Source: Buttiauxella agrestis
GTDB taxonomy: Bacteria; Pseudomonadota; Gammaproteobacteria; Enterobacterales; Enterobacteriaceae
Assembly (NCBI RefSeq): GCF_900446255.1
Contig: NZ_UIGI01000001.1
Location: 336,763 to 400,762, forward strand
DNA length: 64,000 nt
Direction of reading: 5' to 3'
Shown here: positions 1-12,109 of the stretch, piece after piece
How the letters are laid out: every line of letters begins with the position of its first letter
Position numbering within the stretch: position 1 is the stretch's first letter
The notes under the pieces: model-generated
Told to the model about the DNA's origin: nothing
Seen by the model: the letters and a program-made list of their open reading frames with translations, nothing else
Databases searched by the model: none
Made by a program: the position numbers and the translations under genes

Positions 1-102
1 ATAAAAAATCAATAATTAACAGTGGGTTGTGTTTTTTGTAAATGCGTAGTTTTATTAATTAATCTTCGTTAATGTTGTCTGGTTATTTCATCTGTTACAG
101 AT

Positions 103-116
103 TTGATAAATATCGG
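103..116. promoter_or_regulatory. FNR-like site in putative feo promoter region
   Basis: The sequence TTGAT-AAAT-ATCGG matches the FNR consensus TTGAT-N4-ATCAA at 8 of 10 defined positions. E. coli feoABC is known to be activated by FNR, and synteny predicts feoA just to the left. The downstream half-site is imperfect, so this is a candidate only. Confidence 0.4.
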
Positions 117-259
117 GGCTGTTTTTAAATTGTTGCAGAAATTGATCTGCCGCAAACTTATTCTAATTGGGATGAATTGGTTAGGGTGATAACGAAATGT
201 TATTTAGACCATGCCAGCTTAAAACAAACAAATTGTGCTGAATCTGGGGTCAGGGAAAT

Positions 260-291
260 CCACCCTCCCGCCATTGAGTGGGAGAGGGTGG
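260..291 (-). terminator. hairpin downstream of tex
   Basis: CCACCCTC (260-267) pairs with GAGGGTGG (284-291), 17 nt beyond the tex stop. Only three U residues follow in the minus direction, so termination may be weak. The arms resemble the GC-rich palindromic repeats seen between nirD and nirC. Confidence 0.5.
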
Positions 292-307
292 AATTGTTCA
301 TCAATGA

Positions 308-2638
308 TTAGCGCTTTTTAAAAGCCGCTGCCAGTGCATCACTCATCGCACTGTTGCCTGCACTACTGCTGCTGGCGTTATCACGTCCGCGCGGTTTTTG
401 TTGCGGCGCCGGGCGACGTTCAGTTTGCTCACGCGGTGCGGAACCACGGCGGTTGGATTCGCCAGGTTGCTCATCCAGACGCATAGTCAGTGCAATACGC
501 TTACGCGACATATCCACTTCCATCACTTTCACTTTGACGATATCACCGGCTTTCACCACTTTATGCGGGTCGTCGATGAATTTGTCTGAAAGCGAGGAGA
601 TATGGACTAAGCCATCCTGATGCACACCGATGTCCACAAACGCGCCAAAGTTAGTCACGTTGGTGACAGCGCCTTCCAGCACCATGCCAGGCTGAAGGTC
701 GTTCATGGTTTCTACGCCATCAGCAAACTTCGCGGTTTTGAATTCCGGGCGCGGGTCACGGCCTGGTTTTTCCAGCTCTTTGATGATGTCAGTCACCGTT
801 GGCACACCAAAACGTTCATCGGTGAAATCGCGTGGGCTTAGGCCGCGCAGTGCTTCACCATTGCCCATCAAATCCTGCAATGCTTGCTCGGTTGCCGCCA
901 GAATGCGCTCAACAATCGGGTACGCTTCCGGGTGAACGGTGGAGGCATCCAGCGGGTTATCGCCGTGGTTAATACGCAGGAAGCCCGCGCATTGCTCGAA
1001 CGCTTTCGGCCCTAAACGACTGACTTTCAGCAGTTGCTGGCGATTCTGGAAGCGGCCATTTTCGTCACGCCAGTTCACGATGTTCTGCGCCATCATGCGC
1101 GTTAAACCTGCGACGCGAGTCAGTAACGGCACAGAGGCGGTGTTCAGATCCACGCCCACGGCGTTTACGCAGTCTTCGACTACGGCATCGAGTTTTTTCG
1201 CTAACTGAGACTGGCTAACATCGTGCTGATACTGGCCGACACCGATAGATTTCGGGTCGATTTTCACCAACTCTGCGAGTGGATCTTGCAGGCGACGAGC
1301 AATCGACACGGCGCCACGAATTGAAACATCGAGATCCGGGAATTCCAGTGCTGCCAGCTCAGATGCGGAATACACCGATGCACCCGCTTCACTGACAATC
1401 ACTTTCTGCGCGGTGACTTTCGGGAACTGCGCCTGCACATCAAGGAAGAAACGTTCGGTTTCACGCGATGCCGTGCCGTTGCCGATAGCCACTAATTCTA
1501 CGTTGTGCTTCTCGCAAAGTGCCGCAACAGCGACCGCCGCTTTCGCAGCTTGCCCGGTGTGCGGGTAAATAGTATCGGTGGCGACCAGTTTACCGGTGGA
1601 ATCTACCACGGCGACTTTTACGCCGGTACGCAGACCCGGATCGAGACCCATTGTCGCGCGCAGGCCAGCAGGAGCGGCCATCAGCAAATCATGCATGTTA
1701 CGGGCGAACACGTTAATCGCTTCGTCTTCGGCGCGTTCACGCACGGTACCCATCAGCTCAGTTTCGAGGTGCATCAGCACTTTGATACGCCAGGTCCAGC
1801 TCACCACGGCACGACGCCAGGCATCTGCCGGAGCATTGTTCAGGCGCAAACCGAGATGGTCGATAATGATTTGTTCGCAATAGCTTTCACGCGGTGGTTC
1901 ATCGTGCTGCGGGTCGGCATTTAGCGCGAGCTGTAAAATGCCTTCGTTACGACCACGGAACATGGCGAGGGCGCGGTGTGACGGGACGGTAGCAATCGGT
2001 TCGTGATGGTCGAAGTAGTCGCGGAATTTCGCGCCTTCTTCCTCTTTACCCGCAACAACATTGGCAACCAGGTGCGCGTTCTTCCATAAATAGTTACGCA
2101 CTTTTGCGAGCAACGCCGCGTCTTCGGCGAAACGCTCCATCAGAATATAGCGAGCGCCATCCAGTGCGGCTTTGGTATCAGCAACGCCTTTGTCGGCATC
2201 AACGTAACGGGCGGCTTCTTCTTCAGGCGTGTGGGACGGGTCGTTCCATAGCAGCTCGGCCAGCGGTTCCAGACCTGCTTCGATAGCAATTTGCCCGCGA
2301 GTACGGCGCTTTTGCTTATACGGCAAATAGAGGTCTTCAAGCTCGGTTTTACTCAGCGTGCCATTGATGGCGGCGGCAAGCTCGTCACTCATTTTACCTT
2401 GTTCGGTAATAGACTTGAGGATTGTCTGACGGCGGTCTTCTAATTCGCGCAGATAGCCCAGACGAGTTTCCAGCTGACGCAGTTGGGTGTCATCCAGACC
2501 GCCAGTGACTTCCTTACGATAGCGTGCAATAAACGGCACGGTATTCCCTTCATCGAGCAGGCGAACGGCGGCTTCAACCTGTTCATCTTTGGCCTTAAGC
2601 TCGCTGGCAATAATGCGGCAGAGTGAATCATTCATCAT
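308..2638 (-). CDS. tex: Tex family RNA-binding transcription accessory protein (YhgF)
   Basis: A 776-residue homologue of E. coli YhgF/Tex, a cytoplasmic nucleic-acid-binding protein tied to transcription and stress tolerance. The N-terminal helical Tex region covers about residues 1-190. A YqgF/RNase H-like fold begins near 330 ([17 protein letters not shown]), helix-hairpin-helix motifs lie around 490-560, and a C-terminal S1 domain near 650-720 contains [17 protein letters not shown] basic, low-complexity tail of about 50 residues follows. The start MMNDS matches the E. coli protein. It lies downstream of greB in the same direction with a gap of 120 bp, as in E. coli. Confidence 0.95.
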   Translation of the reverse strand: MMNDSLCRIIASELKAKDEQVEAAVRLLDEGNTVPFIARYRKEVTGGLDDTQLRQLETRLGYLRELEDRRQTILKSITEQGKMSDELAAAINGTLSKTELEDLYLPYKQKRRTRGQIAIEAGLEPLAELLWNDPSHTPEEEAARYVDADKGVADTKAALDGARYILMERFAEDAALLAKVRNYLWKNAHLVANVVAGKEEEGAKFRDYFDHHEPIATVPSHRALAMFRGRNEGILQLALNADPQHDEPPRESYCEQIIIDHLGLRLNNAPADAWRRAVVSWTWRIKVLMHLETELMGTVRERAEDEAINVFARNMHDLLMAAPAGLRATMGLDPGLRTGVKVAVVDSTGKLVATDTIYPHTGQAAKAAVAVAALCEKHNVELVAIGNGTASRETERFFLDVQAQFPKVTAQKVIVSEAGASVYSASELAALEFPDLDVSIRGAVSIARRLQDPLAELVKIDPKSIGVGQYQHDVSQSQLAKKLDAVVEDCVNAVGVDLNTASVPLLTRVAGLTRMMAQNIVNWRDENGRFQNRQQLLKVSRLGPKAFEQCAGFLRINHGDNPLDASTVHPEAYPIVERILAATEQALQDLMGNGEALRGLSPRDFTDERFGVPTVTDIIKELEKPGRDPRPEFKTAKFADGVETMNDLQPGMVLEGAVTNVTNFGAFVDIGVHQDGLVHISSLSDKFIDDPHKVVKAGDIVKVKVMEVDMSRKRIALTMRLDEQPGESNRRGSAPREQTERRPAPQQKPRGRDNASSSSAGNSAMSDALAAAFKKR

Positions 2639-2758
2639 GGTTTTTTCATCTGTTTGAGTCGAAATTTCAGAGTGTAGTTATACGGATTGGAGGGTGAAAA
2701 TGCCAGCCACAGCGCCCGAGAGGTGATGAATCGGACTGTTCTGTTGCCGGCCTGTGTG

Positions 2759-3232
2759 CTATTTCACATACTCGATTTCATTGATGTACCACTGCGCTTC
2801 ACCGGCGGGCGTTTGCACGATAGCGAGATCACCCACTTCTTTTTTCAGCAGTGCACGTGCCATAGGTGAATCGATAGAAATGTAATCTTTGCGGCCAAAA
2901 ATTTCGTCATAGCCGACGATGCGAAAACGCAGTTGGTTTCCGTCATCATTTTCAATTTCTACCCACGCCCCAAAGAACACTTTGCCTTCTTGTTGTGGCG
3001 AATAATCGACAATTTTCAGCTGTTCGAGGCATTTCGTGAGATATCGCACTCTTCGATCTATTTCTCGCAGCCGTTTTTTGTTGTACTGGTAGTCGGCATT
3101 TTCACTGCGATCGCCAAGACTTGCGGCCCAGGTGACCTTTTTAGTCACCTCCGGACGTTCTTCACGCCACAAGGTGTCCTTTTCTTGTTTGAGCTTTTCA
3201 TAGCCTTCGCGGGTAATTAATGGCGTTTTCAT
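2759..3232 (-). CDS. greB: transcription elongation factor GreB
   Basis: GreB binds in the RNA polymerase secondary channel and stimulates cleavage of backtracked RNA. The protein is 157 residues, against 158 in E. coli, with the N-terminal coiled coil (about 1-75, including LGDRSENADYQYNKKR with the acidic tip) and the C-terminal FKBP-like globular domain ending in YINEIEYVK. A start two codons upstream (3238) is open, but MKTPLITREGYEKL is the conserved N-terminus, so 3232 is preferred. It is divergent from ompR across a shared 230-bp promoter region. Confidence 0.95.
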   Translation of the reverse strand: MKTPLITREGYEKLKQEKDTLWREERPEVTKKVTWAASLGDRSENADYQYNKKRLREIDRRVRYLTKCLEQLKIVDYSPQQEGKVFFGAWVEIENDDGNQLRFRIVGYDEIFGRKDYISIDSPMARALLKKEVGDLAIVQTPAGEAQWYINEIEYVK

Positions 3233-3366
3233 CGTCAAGCCTTGAATGGGTAGAACAATAAAGATGATTTAAACCGAAATATCAGGGTGATGGCAATCCT
3301 GTCGATTTGCGAAGTAAGTCATTATTCTGTGTTAAAAAGTACCTATAACCATCTGTTTAATATGCT

Positions 3367-3395
3367 TTGTAACAATTTCGACTAGAATATATACC
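3367..3395 (+). promoter_or_regulatory. possible ompR-envZ promoter
   Basis: TTGTAA at 3367-3372 lies 17 bp before TATACC at 3390-3395, and an overlapping TATATA sits at 3388. This is the only sigma70-like pair I found in the right place in the greB-ompR divergent region. The match is modest. Confidence 0.3.
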
Positions 3396-3468
3396 AGATT
3401 TGACTGGTCGTAACGCCGCAGTTTTTTAAGAATACGCACTCACTGTTCGAGCCTTTGGGAGTATAAGA

Positions 3469-5537
<2,069 letters not shown>

Positions 5538-5546
5538 GTGATAAAG

Positions 5547-5577
5547 AAAAAGCGAACCTCTTGGGGTTCGCTTTTTT
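5547..5577 (+). terminator. rho-independent terminator of ompR-envZ
   Basis: AAAAGCGAACC and GGTTCGCTTTT form a strong stem with a short loop, followed by a run of T residues, about 10 nt past the envZ stop. The A-run on the other side makes it usable in both directions for convergent pckA. Confidence 0.9.
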
Positions 5578-5598
5578 GTCGGTTGGTTTAGCGTAGAG

Positions 5599-5625
5599 GG
5601 TGGATGTCACTTGCGCTAATCCACC
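5599..5625. repeat. short palindromic repeat-like element between envZ and pckA
   Basis: GGTGGAT (5599-5605) and ATCCACC (5619-5625) form an inverted repeat around TGCGCT-type loop sequence. The arrangement recalls the short GGTGGAT...ATCCACC repeats that I remember from many enterobacterial intergenic regions. It may alternatively be the pckA terminator, since it lies 26 nt beyond the pckA stop in the minus direction. Confidence 0.4.
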
Positions 5626-5651
5626 TTATAAACTCATTCGCTATTCAAATA

Positions 5652-7271
5652 TTAGATCTTCGGCCCTGCACTCACAAGCGCTGCACCCGCTGGGGTGTCG
5701 GTGTATTTCTCGAAGTTTTCGATAAACAACTTAGCCAGTTGCTCTGACTTTTCCTGCCACTGTTCAGGCGTTGCGTAAGTCTTACGCGGATCCAGAATGT
5801 TTTCGTCAACACCTGCCAGTGCTGTCGGCACTGCAAGGCCAAAGATTGGTAGTGTGAACGTTTCTGTATCGTCCAGAGAACCATCAAGAATCGCATCAAT
5901 AATCGCACGCGTGTCTTTGATGGAGATACGTTTGCCGGTGCCGTTCCAGCCAGTGTTAACCAGATACGCCTGAGCGCCCGCAGCCTGCATGCGTTTCACC
6001 AGCACTTCTGCGTATTGCGTCGGGTGCAGAGACAAGAATGCCGCACCAAAACAAGAAGAGAAAGTTGGCGTCGGTTCGGTAATGCCACGCTCAGTACCTG
6101 CAAGTTTGGCGGTAAAGCCAGACAGGAAGTGGTACTGCGTTTGGTTTGCCGTCAGGCGTGAAACCGGGGGTAAAACACCGAAAGCATCAGCGGTAAGGAA
6201 GATGACTTTGGTGGCGTGGCCTGCTTTAGAAACCGGTTTAACGATGTTTTCAATATGGTAAATCGGGTAGGAGACACGCGTGTTTTCAGTTTTAGATCCG
6301 TCATCAAAGTCGATGGAACCGTCGGCGCGAACCGTGACGTTTTCCAGCAGCGCATCGCGGCGAATCGCATTAAAGATTTCCGGCTCGGCTTCTTTGGATA
6401 AACGAATGGTTTTCGCGTAGCAGCCGCCTTCGAAATTGAACACACCGTCGTCGTCCCAGCCGTGTTCGTCATCGCCAATCAGGCGGCGCTTTGGATCGGT
6501 AGAAAGCGTGGTTTTGCCCGTGCCAGACAAACCAAAGAACACGGCGACATCGTCTTTTTCGCCGACGTTTGCCGAACAGTGCATGGAAGCAATGCCTCTG
6601 AGCGGTAACAGGTAGTTCATGATAGAGAACATCCCTTTCTTCATTTCACCGCCGTACCAGGTGCCGCCAATTAATTGCACGCGCTCGGTCAGGTTAAAGG
6701 CGATGAAGTTTTCAGAATTCAGACCCTGCTCTTTCCATTGTGGGTTGGTGCATTTCGCGCCGTTCATCACCACAAAATCAGCTTCGAATGCTTCCAGCTC
6801 TTCGTCAGTTGGACGGATAAACATGTTCTTAACGAAATGAGCCTGCCAGGCCACTTCGGTAATAAAACGCACCGAGAGACGGGTATCAGCATTCGCACCG
6901 CAGAAAGCATCAATAATAAAGAGGCGTTTGCCAGAGAGTTGATTGGTGACGAGTCCTTTCAGATGCTGCCAGGTTTCTTCACTCAGCGGTTTATTGTCGT
7001 TTTTGCCTTTGCCATTATCCGCCCACCACAGCGTATCGCGGGTAGTGTCGTCGCGGACGATGTATTTATCTTTTGGGGAACGGCCGGTAAAAATACCGGT
7101 ATCAACAGCAATTGCACCGAGGTTTGTTTCTACGCCGCGCTCAAAACCTTCCAGATTGGGATTTAGCTCTTCATGGTACAAGGTGTCGTAATCGGGGTTG
7201 TAAATGACTTCGCTTACATCATGAATACCATAAGCCTTGAGATCTTGCGCTGTTATGCCTTTAACTCGCAT
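5652..7271 (-). CDS. pckA: phosphoenolpyruvate carboxykinase (ATP)
   Basis: Converts oxaloacetate and ATP to phosphoenolpyruvate, CO2 and ADP, the first committed step of gluconeogenesis in the cytoplasm. It has 539 residues (E. coli 540). Visible signatures are [10 protein letters not shown] near 64, the kinase-1a P-loop [11 protein letters not shown] near 247-257, and the kinase-2 region [11 protein letters not shown] just after it. A perfect CRP half-site pair lies about 120 bp upstream. The gene is convergent with envZ and ends near a shared hairpin region. Confidence 0.98.
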   Translation of the reverse strand: MRVKGITAQDLKAYGIHDVSEVIYNPDYDTLYHEELNPNLEGFERGVETNLGAIAVDTGIFTGRSPKDKYIVRDDTTRDTLWWADNGKGKNDNKPLSEETWQHLKGLVTNQLSGKRLFIIDAFCGANADTRLSVRFITEVAWQAHFVKNMFIRPTDEELEAFEADFVVMNGAKCTNPQWKEQGLNSENFIAFNLTERVQLIGGTWYGGEMKKGMFSIMNYLLPLRGIASMHCSANVGEKDDVAVFFGLSGTGKTTLSTDPKRRLIGDDEHGWDDDGVFNFEGGCYAKTIRLSKEAEPEIFNAIRRDALLENVTVRADGSIDFDDGSKTENTRVSYPIYHIENIVKPVSKAGHATKVIFLTADAFGVLPPVSRLTANQTQYHFLSGFTAKLAGTERGITEPTPTFSSCFGAAFLSLHPTQYAEVLVKRMQAAGAQAYLVNTGWNGTGKRISIKDTRAIIDAILDGSLDDTETFTLPIFGLAVPTALAGVDENILDPRKTYATPEQWQEKSEQLAKLFIENFEKYTDTPAGAALVSAGPKI

Positions 7272-7388
7272 TTCACTGCTCCTTAGCCAATTTGTACTGC
7301 TTGAGATTGTAGGGTTGTTTATTGGTTGTTAACCGCGACACCTATCATAGAATTGAGCATCCACCCAAATCCATATAGCGGAAAACGC

Positions 7389-7404
7389 TGTGAAGCGAGT
7401 CACA
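7389..7404. promoter_or_regulatory. CRP-binding site upstream of pckA
   Basis: TGTGA-AGCGAG-TCACA is an exact match to the CRP consensus TGTGA-N6-TCACA, centred about 125 bp upstream of the pckA start. Catabolite control of pckA by cAMP-CRP is established in E. coli, which fits. Confidence 0.75.
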
Positions 7405-7524
7405 ACGGGGTGAGAGTATGGCAGGAAATGCTAATGAGGCAGGGAAAATATTCTGAATATGTTAAAAAATAGTGCGATTAACGGACGAGGTGTGAGCGAG
7501 AGCGCATTTATATGAAACGATGAA

Positions 7525-7551
7525 TTGCCCTTCCTTTAGCAGGAAGGGCAA
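7525..7551 (-). terminator. hairpin terminator of hslO
   Basis: TTGCCCTTCCT (7525-7535) and AGGAAGGGCAA (7541-7551) form a perfect 11-bp stem with loop TTAGC, 7 nt after the hslO stop. The downstream minus-strand sequence is only modestly U-rich. Confidence 0.75.
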
Positions 7552-7558
7552 AAGAGAA

Positions 7559-8437
7559 TTAATGCACCTGCGGGTCAGCCGGGGAGGCGTTGCTGCGGAT
7601 TTCAGCGATGTCCATAGAGTTGAACACGTAGTGATTGCCACAGTAATCGCAGTTCATGTCGATTTCACCTTCTTCGGCAATGATGCTATCCACTTCTTCA
7701 TCAGGCAGCGTTCTCAGTGCATCGGCACAACGTTCGCGGGAACAAGTGCACTTAAACTCGACGTTTTGCGGATCGTAAAGTGTCACTTCTTCTTCGTGAT
7801 ACAAACGCCACAGCACATCGTTTGCCGGTAAAGTCAGCAGTTCTTCAGCCTTGATGGTTTCAGTTAACGCCGCGAGATGATTGAAGTCATCGGCCTGCGC
7901 ATCTTGTGCTGGCAGGACTTGCAGCAACATGCCGCCAGCAGCGGGTTGGCCATCTACGTCGCCAGTACGGATAAACAGGCGCGTTGGTAACTGCTCGGAA
8001 CGTAAGAAGTAATCTTCCAGACATGCCGCGAGCGTATCGCCTTCCAGCCCAACCACGCCCTGGTAGCGTTCACCTTGTGCTGGTGTGATGGTGATAACTA
8101 GGTAGCCATTGCCCACCAGAGTTTTCAGATCCGCATCGGCAGGGATTTCACCTTTAAAGCGCGCGACACCACGCATTTGCTGGTTATTGTTACCGTTAAT
8201 CACCGCGAGAGTCATCGGGCCATCACCTTGTAATTGCACGGTAATATCGCCATCAAACTTGAGGGTTGCGGTCAGCAGGCTGGTTGCGACCAGCAATTCA
8301 CCGAGAATAGTTTTCACCGGTGCCGGGTAATCATGGTTTTCCATGATCTGTTTCCAGGTCTCGGAAACCGTTACCAGCTCACCGCGTACGGCGAAGTTTT
8401 CAAACAAATAACGGTGCAATTGGTCGTGTTGGGTCAT
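7559..8437 (-). CDS. hslO: redox-regulated chaperone Hsp33
   Basis: Hsp33 is a cytoplasmic holdase activated by oxidation. It has 292 residues, as in E. coli. The N-terminal chaperone core is followed by the redox switch: CTC near 232-234 and CDYC near 265-268, the four cysteines that bind zinc in the reduced form. It follows hslR in the same direction with a 58-bp gap and ends at its own hairpin. Confidence 0.97.
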   Translation of the reverse strand: MTQHDQLHRYLFENFAVRGELVTVSETWKQIMENHDYPAPVKTILGELLVATSLLTATLKFDGDITVQLQGDGPMTLAVINGNNNQQMRGVARFKGEIPADADLKTLVGNGYLVITITPAQGERYQGVVGLEGDTLAACLEDYFLRSEQLPTRLFIRTGDVDGQPAAGGMLLQVLPAQDAQADDFNHLAALTETIKAEELLTLPANDVLWRLYHEEEVTLYDPQNVEFKCTCSRERCADALRTLPDEEVDSIIAEEGEIDMNCDYCGNHYVFNSMDIAEIRSNASPADPQVH

Positions 8438-8495
8438 AATTTTCTCTCATTCAGATGGCAGCTATACCCTTCATCTTTCAAGTTGTCGATGGGGT

Positions 8496-8900
8496 CTACT
8501 CGTTGCCACCGTGTTTAAATTTCATCAAATCGCGCCGCTCTTTTTTATCAGGGCGACGGTCGGGGTGGGGCATTGTCAGCGCATTCATTTTGCGCGCCAG
8601 CGCCACTTTCTCCCGTTTAGCGATACTTTCCGCGGTCTCTTCATACAGCTGCGAGGCATCGGTAGCGGGGCGACGTTGCTCGGTTATGGCCAGAACTTTG
8701 ACGGTTTTCTCGTCATTCCCCTGGCGTAATGTCAGCATCGCGTTTAGCTCAACGAGCTTACTCGGTTTGCTGCGTTGCCCGTTGTAATGCACCTTGCCGC
8801 CTTCAACCATTTCCCGGGCGATGGCTCGTGTTTTATAAAAACGCGCTGCCCACAGCCATTTGTCGAGACGCACACCTTCAGACGCTTTCTCTTTCATCAC
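8496..8900 (-). CDS. hslR: ribosome-associated heat shock protein Hsp15
   Basis: Hsp15 binds free 50S subunits carrying a nascent chain and helps recycle them. It is 134 residues (E. coli 133). An S4 RNA-binding domain occupies about residues 9-70 (VRLDKWLWAARFYKTRAIA) and a basic C-terminal tail follows. Its ATG overlaps the stop of yrfG by 4 bp, so both are likely cotranscribed and translationally coupled with hslO downstream. Confidence 0.96.
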   Translation of the reverse strand: MMKEKASEGVRLDKWLWAARFYKTRAIAREMVEGGKVHYNGQRSKPSKLVELNAMLTLRQGNDEKTVKVLAITEQRRPATDASQLYEETAESIAKREKVALARKMNALTMPHPDRRPDKKERRDLMKFKHGGNE

Positions 8901-9577
8901 GACTTCTTAAACATCAACTTCGGGAGTAGATGGCGGTAGTCATTCAATGCCGGATGGCGGTGATAGATTTTGTCTTCCTGGCCGGAATCTGGATTGGTGA
9001 CGCCCAGGCAATAACGAATGCCAAACTTCGCAGCAGAATCAAGAATCGGTTCGCTATCATCTATAAATAGCGTTCTGGCAGGTTCCAGCCCAGTATGCTC
9101 GGCAACACCTTGCCACAACCGCTGATCTTCTTTCGGATAACCAAATGTGTGGGTGGAAAGTAATAAATCAAGGTGCTGGGCTAAACCGGTGTGCTCCAGT
9201 TTGACCGCCAGATTATGTGGATGCGCGTTCGTGAGTAATATCCGCCGCTTACCGCAGGCTTTCAGGGCATCCAGGAACGGGACGGTGTCTTCACGTAGCA
9301 CCGCGTTTGCCCCAACCGCTGTGGTCATCGCACAAATATCCAAACCCAGACGCTCACTCCAGTAATCCAGACAGTACCAGTTTAGCGTATGTTGCACGGC
9401 GTGATATTCGTGGGCGATCAGCTGGTGCGCCTCATCCAGTGGAATATTTCTTCGCTCACTGACTGTTTGCGGCACCAGTTTTTGCCAGAAGTGATTATCG
9501 AACGCGAGATCCAACAACGTGCCGTCCATATCGAGCAATACGGTATCGACATCTTGCCAGGCAATATCAATATGCAT
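8897..9577 (-). CDS. yrfG: HAD-superfamily GMP/IMP nucleotidase YrfG
   Basis: A 226-residue haloacid dehalogenase-like phosphatase. In E. coli the homologue dephosphorylates purine nucleotides such as GMP and IMP. Motif I is DMDGTLLD with nucleophile Asp16 and Asp18, motif II is LLTNAH, and motif IV is IDDSEPILD. It lies between igaA and hslR on the same strand, with a 4-bp overlap with hslR. Confidence 0.92.
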   Translation of the reverse strand: MHIDIAWQDVDTVLLDMDGTLLDLAFDNHFWQKLVPQTVSERRNIPLDEAHQLIAHEYHAVQHTLNWYCLDYWSERLGLDICAMTTAVGANAVLREDTVPFLDALKACGKRRILLTNAHPHNLAVKLEHTGLAQHLDLLLSTHTFGYPKEDQRLWQGVAEHTGLEPARTLFIDDSEPILDSAAKFGIRYCLGVTNPDSGQEDKIYHRHPALNDYRHLLPKLMFKKS

Positions 9578-9637
9578 AGGTTCGGGCCTGATTAGAGGAA
9601 ACTGCGCGACAGGTTAGCACAACCTGCCGCGTGAAGT

Positions 9638-11779
9638 TTAGAACAGCGGGCGGACGGCGGAGATCGTCGTTAACGAGGGATTCATGCAGTTGTCGTAGTA
9701 CTGCTGGATTTGCGCCAGGCGGCTGCGGCTGCGGCGGAAGCGGCGAATCGCCAGCACTCCATTGATCAACAGGCAAGCAATCATACAGATGAGCAGCAAT
9801 GTAGTGCTGATGTAGCGCCACAGACTGCTGCTGTCCGGGATTTTGTGCAGCGTGATATGTTGTGTGCCGTTCGCATCTTGTTTAATACCGGTAATAATTC
9901 CTTCGGCGCTAAATGGCGTTTTAAGTAGCATTTCGGCCAGACGCTGGAACTCCCCCCATTGTTCTTGTGCCGGAATGTCATATAACGGAACCGGCGGGAG
10001 CGGCTGGTCTACCATGTCGCTGCCTTCATCGTTGATAATTACGTACCCGGCAGGGGCGGGGCTGTTCAACGCTTGTGCCGCGCGAGCCGTTTCACGGATA
10101 AAGAAGGGAGCCGTAGACGTGGTGACCAGGTTATCAAGCGACTCAGCACTGACCGGGCGCAGCAAGACATTCACGCCAGTGAGTTTTCCTGAATCAGCCT
10201 TTTTGGTGAGTGCATCCCAATCTTTAGTATTCCCAAGGTTTACCAGCGCATTTTTCAGACGTACACATTCGTCTGCTGCGGTACACAGCGCCTGTGTTTT
10301 CAATACAATCCCGGCAAAATCATCCAGTAACACCATGCCTGATTTCTGAATGGCATCGCGTAATTGTGGGTTCACCTTTGAATCTTCACTGGTCTGCGGG
10401 TGAATTTGCCCACTGACGGCCTGAGTCAGCGCGGTGGCTTTATCCATGATATCCGATTCAGGCACCGGCAAAGACTGCGCGGTGTTCCAGATAATTTGCG
10501 AGCAATCGAACGGCGTAAATGGGTAAGTTTGCCGCGTGATGTAGTTGCCTGGAGTATGAATGTTGCACATGCCAGTGCCGTTAACTTTCAGCGTGTCGCC
10601 AACCCGCAGCGCCGTTTTGTTGAGGTCTGCGACAGTGGTGGCTTCAATGGTTTGTGCGCCTTTCAACCAGGAGATGCTCAGTTTTAACGGCATTTCCAGC
10701 GGCACCCAAATAGTCAGCATCAGCAGAACGATTAAGCTTCCGCCTGCAATCACCAGGTTGCGTACCCAATGTTGGATAGGGAAGTTGCGCACTTCGTCAT
10801 GCAGCGATAAGAAGCGCCCCTGGCGGAGTACATGCCGATCAAGATAAATGTCGATATCCGTTTTCTGCCCGAGATCCTGAGCCACATACGGCTGCCAGTG
10901 AGCAGGGTAAATCAGGTCAATTATCCCTAATGAAATATTGTTGATTTGATCCTGATTCGACTCGCCAAACAGCCCCCAGCGCTTAGGCGTGCCGCGTAAG
11001 CAGTGGACTTCACGCAACGTATTTTTGGCAGGTGGAGCAAACAGCCCCCAAAGACTTGCTGCCAGCAGCATAAATGCGCCGCCCACCAACCAGGGCAAAA
11101 CGACAGGAGGCGTCACCAGACACAAAAACAGCATGATGAAAGCCACACAAATCAGAATCGCTTCACGTAAGCCATCGGGGCGGCTTAATGCATACTCTTC
11201 TGGTGTCTCCTGGCGGATATTCAGTAGCTCTATTTGTTCGCTTTCTTCACCGCGAATCGAAGCCTGACTATGTGGGTCTTGTTCCAGGGCGAAGCCACGG
11301 TTTTCACTGCTGTATTCAATAAGCGTGTGCCCGTTCAGGGAGATAACCAGGGGCATGGTTTCAGTACGAATTAACTCAACGTAGTTATCGTTGGTAATGT
11401 ACTGCTCCCAGAATGGCGGAAGGTGAACCTCTATAGAATCAAGGTAATAGCGCCACTTGTTGGGGTCATCTGTGGATAAACCATAACGGGTAATAGAGCG
11501 AGTAAGAGAAAGTGCCGTGTTACTGAGGGAGTTAAGAACCAGCTTTGCGGGTGCCGCACTGGCGCCAGAAGGCCCCACGATGTTTTGCGTGCGAGCTAAG
11601 GATTCAATATAGTTTTCAACTGCGGCGCGTTCATCCGCGGTCAACTTACGAGAAGTTGCACCACTAAACGATTGGGCTTGTGATAAACGAGCGCGTAAGC
11701 GCAGGCTGCGCCATACGAGCCACCCCGCAATTAAGATGCAGGCCAGCATAGCAGCTAAAAGAAGTAATAAGGTGCTCAT
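9638..11779 (-). CDS. igaA: intracellular growth attenuator membrane protein IgaA (YrfF)
   Basis: An inner-membrane protein that represses the Rcs envelope-stress phosphorelay and is essential in related species when Rcs is intact. It has 713 residues from the conserved start MSTLLLLLAAML (E. coli 711). An upstream in-frame ATG at 11797 is less likely. Membrane segments are seen at the N-terminus, as two near 200-245 (ILICVAFIMLFLCLV and WLVGGAFMLLAASLW), one near 350, and one near 655 (TTLLLICMIACLLI). Paired cysteines in the periplasmic part (e.g. GMCNI, FDCSQ) are retained. Confidence 0.95.
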   Translation of the reverse strand: MSTLLLLLAAMLACILIAGWLVWRSLRLRARLSQAQSFSGATSRKLTADERAAVENYIESLARTQNIVGPSGASAAPAKLVLNSLSNTALSLTRSITRYGLSTDDPNKWRYYLDSIEVHLPPFWEQYITNDNYVELIRTETMPLVISLNGHTLIEYSSENRGFALEQDPHSQASIRGEESEQIELLNIRQETPEEYALSRPDGLREAILICVAFIMLFLCLVTPPVVLPWLVGGAFMLLAASLWGLFAPPAKNTLREVHCLRGTPKRWGLFGESNQDQINNISLGIIDLIYPAHWQPYVAQDLGQKTDIDIYLDRHVLRQGRFLSLHDEVRNFPIQHWVRNLVIAGGSLIVLLMLTIWVPLEMPLKLSISWLKGAQTIEATTVADLNKTALRVGDTLKVNGTGMCNIHTPGNYITRQTYPFTPFDCSQIIWNTAQSLPVPESDIMDKATALTQAVSGQIHPQTSEDSKVNPQLRDAIQKSGMVLLDDFAGIVLKTQALCTAADECVRLKNALVNLGNTKDWDALTKKADSGKLTGVNVLLRPVSAESLDNLVTTSTAPFFIRETARAAQALNSPAPAGYVIINDEGSDMVDQPLPPVPLYDIPAQEQWGEFQRLAEMLLKTPFSAEGIITGIKQDANGTQHITLHKIPDSSSLWRYISTTLLLICMIACLLINGVLAIRRFRRSRSRLAQIQQYYDNCMNPSLTTISAVRPLF

Positions 11780-12109
11780 GCCTTCCCCATCAAACACTCG
11801 TTTTCTTATTAAAACGCAGCAAGTTGCACCCCTTACAGCATACGGGCGTAAAAATCATTATCGGCAGACCTGACCTCAAACTTGAGGCATTTTTATGTAT
11901 ATAGGCTGCTGTAACATAATGTTAGCAAAGCGACTTTGCGAGAAATATCAGCAAATTCCTATTTCATTTGCTGGCTATTGACATGTAACAGAGGTCTTGA
12001 AAAATCACTTAAAGTTGCAGGAATGTAAATAATAACCAATGTCCGTTGCGTGAGATATGTGGCATAACGCACAATGGTGCACCTGCATTTACTGTTAGCC
12101 CCTTTCACG
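11780..12109. other. igaA-nudE divergent intergenic region
   Basis: This 330-bp region separates the divergent igaA and nudE genes. It is AT-rich in the middle. The one clear structure is a palindrome, CCTCAA-AC-TTGAGG (11874-11887), followed on the plus strand by CATTTTT. Its loop is too short for a normal terminator, so it may be an operator. No gene was found. Confidence 0.5.

Larger units (their letters stand above)
1..307. other. AT-rich intergenic region downstream of tex, probable feoA promoter region
   Basis: This stretch holds no supported gene. It is AT-rich. In E. coli the ferrous-iron operon feoABC follows tex (yhgF) in the same direction, so the region probably contains the minus-strand feoA promoter with feoA beyond the left edge. 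An FNR-like half-perfect site and a hairpin are listed separately. I did not find a convincing Fur box by eye. The feo assignment rests on synteny only. Confidence 0.45.

Noticed and set aside
9578-9637. Possible tRNA or small RNA gene in the igaA-yrfG gap
   Set aside because: The gap is 60 bp with no cloverleaf, terminator or promoter pattern.
11874-11894. CCTCAA-AC-TTGAGG plus T5 as an intrinsic terminator before nudE
   Set aside because: The loop would be only 2 nt and no gene ends upstream on the plus strand; noted only within the intergenic description.
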